Source: Clavelina lepadiformis (Eukaryota > Chordata > Ascidiacea > Aplousobranchia > Clavelinidae). From it: a stretch of DNA of 64,000 nucleotides. The stretch spans positions 18,354,501 through 18,418,500 of the forward strand of contig NC_135241.1 of the NCBI RefSeq assembly GCF_947623445.1, read 5' to 3'. The translations under genes were made by a program, and so were the position numbers. Shown here piece by piece: positions 35,801-46,762 of this stretch. The number at the start of each line of letters is the position of its first letter. The first letter of the stretch is position 1. The notes under the pieces were generated by a model, which was given only the letters and a program-made list of their open reading frames with translations, ran no database searches and was not told the origin of the DNA.

Positions 35801-38004
35801 CCATATGGCCCCAATTCTGCAAACATGCCGCTTCCAAGCAGAACGACAAGAATGCCAGAGAGCATATCCCCTAGTCATGGACCAATGGGTCCATCCAATA
35901 TGATGATGCAAAATCCTGCAGTATTACCTGGTCAGGTTATAGAACCACCGATAAATCCAGCTGGTGATGCCATAGATCCAGGTGTGAGGATACATAATCC
36001 AGGCATGGTACCTGGCTATACCATGCCTCCATTTGCGTCAAAAGCATCTAACTCGTTACCTAATTATCCGGAACAAGCCATGATGACACCACATGGTCCT
36101 AACATGCCTGGTGGCATACCTGATATGTCAAGTCATGGTGGCATGATGGACGATGCAATGGCAAGAAGAGGAGAGCCGCGGCCTCCTGATCTCAATTTAA
36201 ATTCAGGAATTCCGAGGTCACCCTTGTCATTTCAAGGTAAGTCTTTTGCTGCTTACACTATTTTTTGACAATCGCTTACCACAGAATACAATCAAACGTC
36301 TGCCATTTGCTTTGCCATACAGAGAATTTAGTTTTAGTGTTTCTTATTTCTTCCTTACAATTTGCTAAGATTTAATAACACTTGCTCTCTGTAAAGCTCG
36401 ACATCCTGCGCCTTCTCCTGGCATGCTTCAGAACCCTGGCATGGGATCATCTCAACCTTTCATGCCTGGAGATATGGGCCCAGGAGGACTCCCACAAGTT
36501 TCGCCTCTTCATCCATCCATGCCGCAATCGCCAGCTATAATGAACTCACCTGTAAACAACCAAATGTCGTACATGCCTGTGGGCCAGCAGCAGATGCCTG
36601 GCATGCAACAGATGCCAATGGAACAGCCAAACATGATGCCACATGGTCCATCATCTGCTGGACCTAATGCTACTCCGAATGACTGGGGAGTGCTTCCACA
36701 GACATCTATGGGGGTGAGTAAAAGTAAATTCTGCTGAAATTGATAAATTCTGAATGTCTTTATTTGGTTATGGTTTCAGGGCTATAATTTATATGTATAC
36801 TTAGTCATTGACTTACTACTTTAGTACTTTTACTTCATTTTTAGTAGTTGAGTTTGCCTTGCTGTTCATTTTTTCAATCAATTTTTTGTATGTAATGTAG
36901 TGCCTTCTAATTTGGTACAGCGTGTAATAACAAACTAAATTTCTCATTTCACCAACAGGTGAAAGATCCTGCAAGTCCCCCCCCATTAAGTCATATTAAT
37001 GGAAATCCTAACCCGCTGATGGGTCAGGAGCCGCCTCCTTTATCCCATAACCCCAACCCAATGGATCCAGGTGCCATGCAGATGGGTTCAGTTAACTCCG
37101 GGATGATGATGCGGAATCCAGCTGTCATGACCCACTCACATCCGGTTGTTGGAGGGCCACCTGGTTATGACCCTATCATGTCTGGGCCGCGTTCTGCGGG
37201 ATCTAGGCCAGGTATAGGAACCGTGATGGGCGATAACTTTGGCGGTGATTTTCGTAGACCACCGTCACATTCCGGAATGTGTGTCTCGCCCTCGATGCAA
37301 GGTGGTCTTCCCCAAAACATGTTACAGCAAGGTATGATAGAGATGCACGGACCACAATCTGGCTTTATGACTTCTCAAGCAAATATGATGCCAGGAAATC
37401 CATCAAACTCCATGCCGGGACATCCAAATGACAACCAAGCAAATTCACGAAACATTCCTACCAAGTTTGATCTTAGCGGAATAATTCCGACTGAGAAACC
37501 TTCTCAAACCCTATCTTACTTTCCATCAGGGGGCAGCACAACACAAGAGAACCCCCCCATGGAAACAGTTCCCAACTCACAAATACCAATGAGTTCACCT
37601 TCTATGCCTCAGCAGCCAATGAATAGGTAAATGGTCTTATGGTTTAGCATTCCTCCTGTATTAACATACTTTTCAAAAAACAGTTGTTGTGACCATTCTG
37701 TTAGTTCTAGTTTATATTCAAGTGTGTCTTTTACAGGTATCCGAATATGAACATGGGCCAACAACCGTTGACACCTGGCAGTGCGTCGTACATGGCCAAC
37801 AACCCTGCCATACGAATGGCAGTGCCTGGCAATTATATAGGTTCAAACCCACCAAATTATCCCATCCAAGGTGCTGAAGGGTACATGTCCCCGAGCAGGT
37901 GGGACCAAATGTCATCAAACGGAATGGTCAGACCACAAAACATACCCAACAATGGACCCAATATGCATCCAAGTTTTCAAAATGGCGGCAGGTCTTTAAT
38001 TTAA
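29860..38004 (+). CDS. BCL9: BCL9/Legless homologue, beta-catenin co-activator
   Basis: Fourteen coding exons: 29860-30115, 30406-30580, 30715-31948, 32266-32426, 32627-33546, 33653-33694, 33828-33883, 34176-34652, 34736-34847, 34979-35136 (or 35100), 35264-36236, 36397-36713, 36959-37626, 37737-38004. Phases agree; about 1938 residues, longer than human BCL9 (about 1426). HD1, which binds the Pygopus PHD finger, is residues 952-981 (YIFNSELANNASS...IIAYH). HD2, the beta-catenin helix, is 1116-1144 (LSDEKRRHREKSLSRIKQMK, then SLLLPEHEQ). After HD2 come NKERRRKKG and PPPPY. A C-terminal block near 1797-1816 (FDLSGIIPTEKPSQTLSYF) matches BCL9. The first 950 residues are Ser/Thr-rich, with a basic NLS-like KSKRRKSKSK before HD1; the remainder is rich in Pro, Met and Gly. 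The protein acts in the nucleus in Wnt-dependent transcription. A 3' splice site (TTTGTCAG) precedes the ATG, so a non-coding 5' exon exists. BCL9 versus BCL9L cannot be distinguished. Confidence 0.93.
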
Positions 38005-41000
38005 GGGAAAGGAATTTATTGTTAATCAGAGTTCCATTTATCTTTTCAAGACATTGTTGTTTTTTGATTACGTATTGGTTGTTACAAGCACAAAAAGAAC
38101 AAAGATTTTTGACTCCTGGTTAGTGTTCATTTTTTAGTTTTCAACTACAGTAAGTTTTTGTCTTTTGTACCACTGTTATAGCTACATAATGGTGCACCTG
38201 TGATAATACGCACCTTGTGAATTATGGAAGGCCATTCCTTATACAACTGCACAGCCCTTGAAATTTGTATTTCAGAGAAAAATCACAAACAGCTTTACTT
38301 GGGTGCTATGGTTGATATTTGCTACAAACTATTGAGGCCATTCTGTTTAAATCCATGTTTGCTTGGTGCATACTGAAGTGTTTTTCCACTTTTTCTTGTC
38401 TTCGTTGATTTGGAATAGCATTTTTCCTAACATTTTCTTACTTTTTAACAGCTTGTGAACAACCTGTAGTTTTGTAAATGTTTTTCTTTTGAGAATTGTT
38501 TTCTTAAAATCATGGTTGTGTGCATCTCGTTATTTAGCATTGCCCAACTATTGTGTTTATTTGTGCCTGGCGCTATATCTTTTTTCTTCTTGTTTGTAAA
38601 ATTGCTCTTTTACTGTTTTAAGGAATATGTATAGTAATGCACAACCCACATGCAGAAATTGTTTCTTGTTTTGAGTTTGTGGGAAAATCAACTTTTTCAT
38701 TGCTAATCACCACAGAAGAGTTGCAGTCTCATTAAATTTGTACTTGCCGTTTCAGTGATTTTGTAAGAGTGGATTTATCAAAGTTAGTCGCAAAAATGAA
38801 TTTATACTTCAAATTCTTATACTATTATTTTGTACTTTTGGTAACCAACCAAGTTTTTCTAATCCGTTTTCTGTCACAAATGCACATCTATGTTCGTTTG
38901 TCTTAAATGAAATCATTCAACGCATCCTTGGTTTGGTTGTTTCTCATTAAGTGTTATGCTCAGTTAATGGCACTTAATGTGCATTTCCACCAGCATCTTA
39001 TTAATGTTATATCACTATCTTTGAATAAAGTCGTGAGCGAGTACCTGTTGTGCTCATTACGGTACAGTATAAAATAAAGACATTCCTGTTATATTTACCT
39101 TTGTATACTCGTCTGAACATAGTGCATGTAAAAAATAGGCTTGTCAACCTTGGTCAATCATTGCAGTTCAATGATTTACCAAGAAATTTTTGCTGTTATC
39201 ACAGCACCTTCCCTTACAAGGATGTATTTTAGGCATCATTTGTTTGTTGTGACAATAGAAAATCTGCAACATAGCTATTTAATTATTTACCCTCTATTTC
39301 GAACAATCATTGTTTACCTGAGAGTTAAATTTTAAAAAATTTGTACAGGTACAGTCATGGATGGCACAAAATCTCGTTAAATGGAAATGTTAAAATGATA
39401 CTTTTAGAGGTGATTTATGTTTTGAAATTCTACGCTAACGTTATTACTTATTACAAAACACTGACATTAGGTCAACTTATGGCTTAAGAAAGATTACTTG
39501 AGTATCTTGTGCAGAATTGTGTCCTACACCTGTCGGCTAGGATAATACCGAATACAATAGTATTAATTTCACATTTCCGAAGGACATGGCTCAGGAAAGT
39601 CATACTTCGAATATCTTCTTACTAGCTTAAATATTGCTTTGTTCACATACTGGAAAATGTGTAAAGTCGCTTCGCTTGCATTTATGTTCCGACTCATGTC
39701 ATAATTCTTTATTCGATAAATGATTTGCTAAATCCAAAACTTGATGGCAGATAAAATAACCTAAAACTCAGTGCAAAAGTGCGTAACAGAAGAAGCAAGT
39801 AACACAGGCGTTGGGACATCTGTAAAAATGCCATACTATGAACTATACAATAATTCAAACACCCATTGCATCTTGTTAGCACTCATGTTCGCCTATCGCC
39901 ATGCAGATATTTTTCAATGGCAAGACAACGTTAAATCCCCAAATCATATTACAATGCTATGCAAAATTCAACAGATTAGGGCCTACTAGACGTTCAAAAG
40001 AAGCCAATTTCCTATGCTGTTCCATAACTTCCATTATGTAGAGAAGTTAAAAGGTGCTTACTTGAGAAATACCACACAATGCCCTTTTAACATCTGCAAA
40101 GAGATTCAGCATGCTTTGTTTACTACCCAAATAAAAAAAAATTATGATCAGTTTTAACTGAACTCTGCATGCATGCAACCTGTAACTTCTTTGTACATCA
40201 TCTGTAATGTTAATGAAAAGCAAAAGAGTAATACCAAATATACTAGAATTTGATTGGTCTGAACTTTTTTACACCATGATGTAAGAGCCCAATGGATTCA
40301 TAAAAACTTTGATTTTGGAGGTCGATCGGTCCTTAAAAACTTTCTTAATGCAGTAGCAAGTAAAATGGAACAACAAAACCATCCCAGCAAATGAGGACTT
40401 CATATAAATTTGCACGTTATCAATATAAAAAGGTATATGTTAAGAATTACGGTCGTGAAATAAATGATTTAATGTCTTAAATACAACGGCTTATGAAAGT
40501 GCTTACGAATATGAAAAAATGACCAGTATGATATTTTGATCAAATCCAAATACACTTCAATAACGTGTTTATATTTTGCCATACTTCAAATGTGAACTAG
40601 CATGTCTGCCACTAGGTGCTAAGAATGCGTTTGAATTATCAATTACAATATCAATTAATTATCAACCACATGTTCATCCGTAACGTGTTCTATGAAGAAA
40701 GTGATGCATTTATCAGATGTGTTTTGCATGACTATTAAGATATTCTAAACAACATATACACAATAAGAAGCTCAACAAAACATTAGATAAGTGCTTTGCA
40801 TTGAAAGAGCAAATACAGAAAAAGGACTCAGAAGGAATTTACGTGCATAATTACAGCACTTATGTTATTTTCAACACAAGGGCTTTGGTGAAACAAACAT
40901 AAATGTAACAGAATAATATTGAACTTAAGGATATTTAAGACTTTTTATCAAAAGAAAAGTACTTAACCCAAATAACCTAAAACCGAAATCATTATACTTG

Positions 41001-41327
41001 GTAAATAAATAATTAAAAACATGACAATATACGTAAATTGTTCTTTTACAAATAATATTTCAATTATCTATAGCTTCAAAAATGCATTGATTGCTGATAG
41101 GCACAGACACTAAAAAACACCAGAAAGCTACCGGATTTAACTCAATGAAATTAGCAGAAGAATGTGTAAACTTTTGGCAAAGCTGCTAGGTACATTTAGC
41201 GACACCATCAATCTATACTGATTAAAAGCCTGGCAATGACTATTCATTACAAATCTAGCTCTGCTGGTTGAAATATTAGCAATGCATGTTTTCAAATGAA
41301 TTTGAACTTTTCTGGTTGCAAATTGAT
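38005..41327. other. 3' UTR and intergenic space between convergent BCL9 and CERK
   Basis: The first kilobase is probably the BCL9 3' UTR. From about 39.1 to 41.3 kb the sequence is AT-rich with no coding signal; the short frames near 39050 and 39771 lack motifs. No repeat or RNA gene was recognised. Confidence 0.45.
39024..39029 (+). terminator. Polyadenylation signal of the BCL9 homologue
   Basis: AATAAA about 1.02 kb after the stop, followed within 30 bases by GT-rich sequence (GTACCTGTTGTGCTC), as expected of a cleavage region. A second AATAAA lies near 39073. Confidence 0.5.
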
Positions 41328-41333
41328 TTTATT
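41328..41333 (-). terminator. Polyadenylation signal overlapping the CERK stop codon
   Basis: On the minus strand the final codons read GAG GAA TAA AAT, so AATAAA overlaps the TAA stop. If used, the 3' UTR would be only some tens of bases. Other signals further downstream may serve instead. Confidence 0.3.
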
Positions 41334-43350
41334 CCTCTATGCCCCTTGAAAACAAGTTGACCAGCCCTCTATGCACCAACACGTTGATATTTGGTTTGGA
41401 AATAATTTCTCCATCAGTATTCCAACAACTTGTCTTGCACGTTTTCTTTTCTAATGATGGTATCTCTTCTGTTATGGGTTCCAAGCTGGAATCACTCAAG
41501 GAGATTTCATCTTTTGTTATTGCCCTGTACTGAAATGCCCTGACTCTATGTACTTCAACAAAAGGAAAGTCGAAACGGTCACCTTTTCCAATATGCGATA
41601 ACAGGTATCGGAAGAAGTTAGCCCGAGAACTTTGACGCACAAGGATAAGATCAACATTGCCATCAGCAAGGTGCGCTGTGGGAGAAAGACCATATGGACA
41701 TTTTGCACAGGCACATGACATCAGTGCTGAATTGACCATGATAAAATTTCCTCTAGTTACCTGAAACAGGAAAAATGGAAAACTAAGTTATGCAATTTAA
41801 AGTACTGTAACATTATAGTTAGTGATAAATAAAAATTGTGTATGATAATAAATAGCTCTAGTATGGTATACTAAGTATCTTATTATTTACCAACTACAGA
41901 ATATAAAGCAGTGTTTACACACCTTCCATTCTTCACAGTCAGAAGCGGGTACAGAAATGTGCTCAACAAAAGAATTTTGAGTAATCATAGGAAAAGCTGA
42001 CATACCTATATTGACAGGTTCATACTCCAAACCGGTAGGGTTCTTATTGACAGTGAAACCAATCTCAGACAAATCACAGTGCACAGAGAAATCATTAACT
42101 TCGCTTGCGCTTTGAACAGTGGGAAAGCTTGTAGCATTATTATTTTCAGTGAACTGTTTAGCATCTGATTCAATTTTATCCGGAGTGTAGTTTTGTTTTT
42201 TTCTAATAGAGTCCATACAAGTTGAACAAGGATATCTGCATTTGCTTTGGCCAGATTGATGATCAACTTTACTTGGCAGATAATGAACTTCACCAGGATA
42301 GGCTTGCAGTTGCACGAAAGCATTAATCCCAGCAAAGTCATATCTACTTGGCCCCAGCTTCCTCAAACGTTCACTATTGTCTAAAACATCCCCAAAGTAA
42401 CCATACGAGGTCATTGAAAATGAAAAGCGTAAAAATGCGCCATTGTCGCTATGTAGTGACACCAAATCGAGTGGATGAGAATCTCCAACAATGATGTGAA
42501 GGGCAGAGGTTGCAGGATCTTCATTGCCCTGGGAAACATAGCTAATACAATTTGTTGATCCAGCAGGAATCAGGCCTAATCTCAGGGTGGGTTTTGCATA
42601 AGAAGAAGATGAAGCATTGCCAGAGTTAATAGCACATGATTCAAGTGGTATGTTGTTATCCTTCTGGGTTCGAACAAGGAGGCCGTTTATGACTTCGTTA
42701 AGCATACCATCTCCACCAACTGCAACTATTCCATCAAAGGAATCCAAATCATTTTTTTCAACATACTCCCTGGCATGATTCCTGTACTGTGTCAATACAA
42801 CAGTTGTTTGGATTCCAACTTTCTCAAAGAGTGGGGCAACCTCATGCTTGTAAACTGATTTTGCCTTACCCCTTCCACCATAGGGATTTATGAACACTAA
42901 CAAGTTTTGCGGACGTTGACAACTACTTTTATTTAAGCATTCCTGAAGTTTACATTTTATGTACTGACACCAGTCATTACAACTTATTTCACAAGATGTC
43001 TGAAATTTTAAAGTCTTTATTTTCCAGCGCTTGTCCCTGAACTTGGTTACAGTCTCCACTTCTAACACATAACAAGGAGAAGAACTTGACTGATTAAAAT
43101 AGGCGTTATTTGTGACCAGTGTATCATTAGTACTATTAAAGTTCCATTCTGCACGACTGGTTGACACAGATATGATATCACACAGTGGAACCTCTTTGTG
43201 ATATGAAGATGGGGAACGTGGAACTAACAACCTAAGTTTTTTCAAACATCTGACATGCAATGCCCCATGCTTTATTTGAAGAGAACAGAGGAACTTGTTG
43301 TAAACAAACTGAACATTGTCATTACAAGCTTTGGCAGCAACAACAGCCAT
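41329..43350 (-). CDS. CERK: Ceramide kinase
   Basis: Two coding exons, 43350-41923 and 41760-41329, give about 619 residues (human about 537). The ATG at 43350 is the first after an upstream in-frame stop and places an N-terminal PH-like region before the catalytic domain. Diacylglycerol-kinase-type motifs are INPYGGRGKAK (about 155-165), VGGDGMLNEV (about 211-220, nucleotide-binding GGDG) and LGLIPAGSTNC (about 258-268). SYGYFGDVL and RYDFAGINAF follow, then CRYPCSTC (about 371-378), the CxxxCxxC motif characteristic of ceramide kinases. EEWK is spliced to VTRGNF, and LSPTAHLADGNVDLILV and WNTDGEII complete the domain. CERK phosphorylates ceramide to ceramide-1-phosphate at Golgi and plasma membranes. 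The extra length is a Ser/Asn-rich insertion of roughly 80 residues after the Cys motif. The gene is convergent with BCL9 and divergent from NOXRED1. Confidence 0.95.
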
Positions 43351-44690
43351 AAGGTACTTCAGAACAAACCCATAGACAAATAAAAGGTTGTTTAACAGTC
43401 TTGTATACACAACATTATTTCACAAGCATACATATTTTACAGGACAGAAACATAAAAACGTTTTAAACAACCTGCAACATAATAAGCTATTTAATGTCTT
43501 ACCAATTACTGTATATCCTGTTTTAAACAGTATTCGCTGTAGTACACCCACATATAATTGCACCAATAGGCATAATTCGAGAGATTATATCGAGTATTGA
43601 GAGATTATAACTCTTTCCCATCAGGGCATTTATGTTGCCATGTATATATGACTAAGGCCGAGGCTAAAAACTTTTTGACATATGACACAGCAAGCTAAGC
43701 TTGGGAAAGCTCATGTTTAACATAGAAAACTTAATTAACTTTAAAAGACGCTATATGTTTTTTTTAAGAATAGAATGTTAACATGGTTCCACCTTTATCC
43801 ATTTTCAGAATATTTTATTTGGAAAGAATAACTGAAAGCCCAGGAAATCTGGCAATAAAATATATGTTACCATTATGAGATAAACGCAATGAATCATCTG
43901 CGTTGGTTAGGCATTAAAACATACCACATTTTTCGAAGTTGTAAACTGCCATACAGAATTAATCTATGAACTCTGTCACCAAACCAATAATAATACAGCC
44001 ACCTCACTGTGCCATGGAATCATTCTGAATGTTATATCGTAGCTAGCCTAATGCAAAAAATGTTACATCCTAACAACTGATGTAACTAGGCTACAAAATA
44101 CCTAATTGGGCTGCCGGTAGCAGTAGCTAATGTAACTAAGTGACAAAGATGGCACAAAAATGAAATTGATGTAAAAACCAATATAAACGTATACCGGTGA
44201 CCAGTAATAGGCCTGTAACTAAACTGCGACTCAACCACACAGGCCTAGGCCTACATCGATACAAATTTTGTTAGATGTGTCTGTATAGGCTAAGTTTCCT
44301 AGGGCTGTGGGGCAGGGTACCATATGCATGAAGTATGGTAGTGTCTCAAAAATTAAAATGAGCCTACAAATCAATGTTCGGTGACTGCAGACCTGGTACT
44401 GCTGTACTGGTGGTAGCCTAAGCGTATACGCCTATAAGCTACCAACGTTCTGGTACTTTACAGGTTCACATTAGGCCTAACAACATTAATTGCATAATCT
44501 ACAATCTTGTATTCAGTTGCTGCAATACAGCATTCGCTACATTACTTGCATAAGCTATGCTACATTTTGCTACTGCATAGGCTATGAATGCTCCAATCCA
44601 TTTTGCCAGTACAGTATGCCAAAAACATAAACCAGTTAGCCTGGGCTACAGGCAAACAATGAACTAAGCAACTGAGGTTACTACCGTTCA
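43351..44690. other. Upstream region of CERK
   Basis: No coding signal. It presumably contains the CERK 5' UTR and promoter. A small inverted or repeated AGAGATTATA motif occurs near 43582-43610. The TAGGCCTA-like words near 44250 and 44480 are typical low-complexity background of this genome. Confidence 0.35.
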
Positions 44691-44694
44691 TGTG

Positions 44695-44725
44695 TGACGT
44701 CACTCGGACTATTTATGCTGATTGG
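44695..44725 (+). promoter_or_regulatory. CRE palindrome and inverted CCAAT box
   Basis: A perfect TGACGTCA (44695-44702) is followed by ATTGG (44721-44725). They lie 80-110 bases upstream of a candidate first exon at 44807-44857 on the plus strand and about 1.3 kb upstream of CERK on the minus strand. The pair fits a CREB/CREM plus NF-Y promoter, most likely for the NOXRED1 transcript. This is inference from position and motif. Confidence 0.4.
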
Positions 44726-44806
44726 TTACTTGCCACTAGGTCATGTTGTTCAGCTGGTTGCTGCAAACGATAAATAATAAGTTGGGTGCGGGGCTAAGTG
44801 GAAATT

Positions 44807-44857
44807 ATGAGCACAACTCAGTGCCGTATTATGCGAAATAATAATCAAAAAAACGTG
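44807..44857 (+). other. Candidate first exon of the NOXRED1 transcript
   Basis: An ATG in the context GAAATTATGAGC opens 17 codons ending at a consensus donor (GTG/GTAAGT). The next suitable acceptor is TATTAAAGCAG at about 46749, 13 bases before the NOXRED1 ATG. Joining them puts this ATG out of frame with NOXRED1, so it would be a 5' UTR exon with a short upstream ORF, or an exon of an unidentified transcript. Confidence 0.3.
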
Positions 44858-45107
44858 GTAAGTCCAGCTTATTACGTGAAGTTTAACAAAGTTCATCATG
44901 CACGAAATACTATAGATATTTTTGGTGTTCTTAGCAATTATACGTTACTAGTAGGCTACTTTGTTTTGTATGATTAGAGCAGAGGTTATAACTTTTATCT
45001 AAATTAGTATGGTCATAAACTGGAAAACGAGGGGAAAAATAACATAAATTGCTTAATGCATTATAGCAGTATAGTGAAGACATTTCTACAAACAATTTTT
45101 ATCAGCT

Positions 45108-45437
45108 CGGTGGCGGAGCCGTTACAGCGTTCCTGGCTCGTAAATATGCAAGCCGGGTTAGCTCAATTACGCTACCTTTGCAATACAATCGAGCAAGGTG
45201 TGAAAGACGTTTGCTACTGTTCAGTGGTTCTGTTAAACTGTTCCAATTACGGGCAATACAACAAAAAACAAGAAATAAAAGCAAACATAAATGTATATCT
45301 ATCGAAACTTTCACTAAAAACAAACCCGGTAACCGAGGATCAATCGTTGAGTCATTATCGCCTAGATTAGATTGCGCAAAAACTTTCCTCAGTCCGAAAA
45401 TAAAGGTTGTGATAATTACCATACCACACCAATCAGG
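45108..45437 (+). mobile_element. tRNA-headed SINE, copy 1
   Basis: The head, GGTGGCGGAGCCGTTACAGC onward to TTACGCTACC (about 45109-45178), folds like a tRNA of the Ser/Leu class, with GGTGGCG pairing with CGCTACC. The body shares blocks with copies 2 and 3: TGTTCAGTGGTTCTG, CGGTAACCGAGG, TTTCCTCAGTCCGAAAATAAA and a tail near ACCATACCA. The open frames over this segment on both strands are incidental. Confidence 0.7.
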
Positions 45438-46093
45438 CCCGTAACCAGCTTGCTGGTGTACCAGAATCCGAGGAAAAAACAGTATTGTGGAGGTGGCCAA
45501 ACAACATCAACAACTATACAAATACATCATTTTTATATTACGCCAAACACAATTTTACCATTAGGTCAAAAGTTATTTAGTTTGGGTCCAAACCTCATTT
45601 AGTTACTAGCCTACAAGCAATTGATTAACGGAAAGGGCGGTAAATTCCCTAAAATTAATTTTGCTGTTTGATATGGTATGATAAAATTGAAGAAAAAATG
45701 GACATTCAATTTAATATTTTGTTTGATCATTCAAATATCAACATTAGCCAGTCTACTATCATGATTATGTCAAAATTATCATAAAAAAGTGTAATAATCT
45801 TAAAGTAATGTATGCTTACAGTTGTTGTAGCAGCTTTTGTTTGTGTTGCTGTTGCATTTTCATACTTGTGCTGTCACGCAAAACACAAAAGAGCATAAAA
45901 TGCTATATTATTTTAATGGTTGCTACCGCTACATTCGTTAATAGGGAAAACCCCCTAACGCTTAAGGTTTATTTTCGATCAGAGGAAAGAGAAATACGGA
46001 TTTACTTTGCCAAGGAAAAGTTGTTTATGCAATTGCTTGAGTTGTTGAGTTGAAGTAGGAAAAGTTTAAGAATGTTCTGAATCTGGTTTAGAC

Positions 46094-46686
46094 CAGTGGT
46101 TTTCAACCTTTCATGGTTCGTAGCCCTCTGCTCACCAATAAAAATGTAGATTGTTGATTGCAAAACACTTTTTACTTCACTACTGCGTGTGCAATAGCCA
46201 TCGCGCCGCTAATTTTGCACAACAAGCACAAACACAAAATCTTGAGAAACTTGTGTCCGGGCGTCCCATTATGCTCCGAGTCCCACTTTGCCTCGTCTCC
46301 CCCCCCACCCCACCCGGACTGCAGAGTATGGCTGTTTTCAGGAGGATCTTTGGTGCGCCAAACAACTAAATAATAAAGGGTGTGTGCACAAAGATGATGA
46401 GAATGAATGTTTAAAACCGCAATGGAATGCGGTTTTAAACTGTAATGGACACAGTTTGACTTATTCAATCTCTAAATCAGTTGAAAATTGAGTACACAGA
46501 AGCTCTGTCCAAGCCGTTAAGTAAAAAATAACGCACCTTAAGTGCGACACTTAAGCTCATTAAAAACAGTATCGAGTGTGCCTATGCCAAACTCTGTTTG
46601 GTTTTCCCCTACTATTATACTATAGCTCACTAGTAAGGCCTCTGCTTGTGACTCCTAGAGAACGCCATGGGCCCTGGTTAAAACTG
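46094..46686. mobile_element. Possible decayed hAT-like element
   Basis: The left end CAGTGGTTTTCAACCTTTCA is a common hAT terminus type. The segment CCATGGGCCCTGGTTAAAACTG ending near 46686 reads CAGTTTTAACCAGGG on the other strand and could be the partner end. No matching 8-base target duplication was found, so the limits and even the pairing are uncertain. It includes the perfect hairpin at 46409-46440. Confidence 0.3.
46409..46440. repeat. Perfect 12-bp inverted repeat (hairpin)
   Basis: GTTTAAAACCGC and GCGGTTTTAAAC are perfect reverse complements separated by an 8-base loop (AATGGAAT). It is 320 bases upstream of the NOXRED1 start codon. Confidence 0.8.
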
Positions 46687-46762
46687 ATGACTTTAAATAG
46701 CTTTTGCAATTCTGCTAATTATAGGATATAACACTTTATATTAAAGCAGGTCATAAGAAATT

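Noticed and set aside
30766..35849. Antisense and alternate-frame open frames within the BCL9 exons
   Set aside because: They are shadows of the long Ser/Pro/Met-rich coding exons, in which low-complexity codon use keeps other frames open.
45056..45602. Several open frames of 76-132 codons on both strands
   Set aside because: They lie over SINE copy 1 and arise from the tRNA-like head and core sequence.
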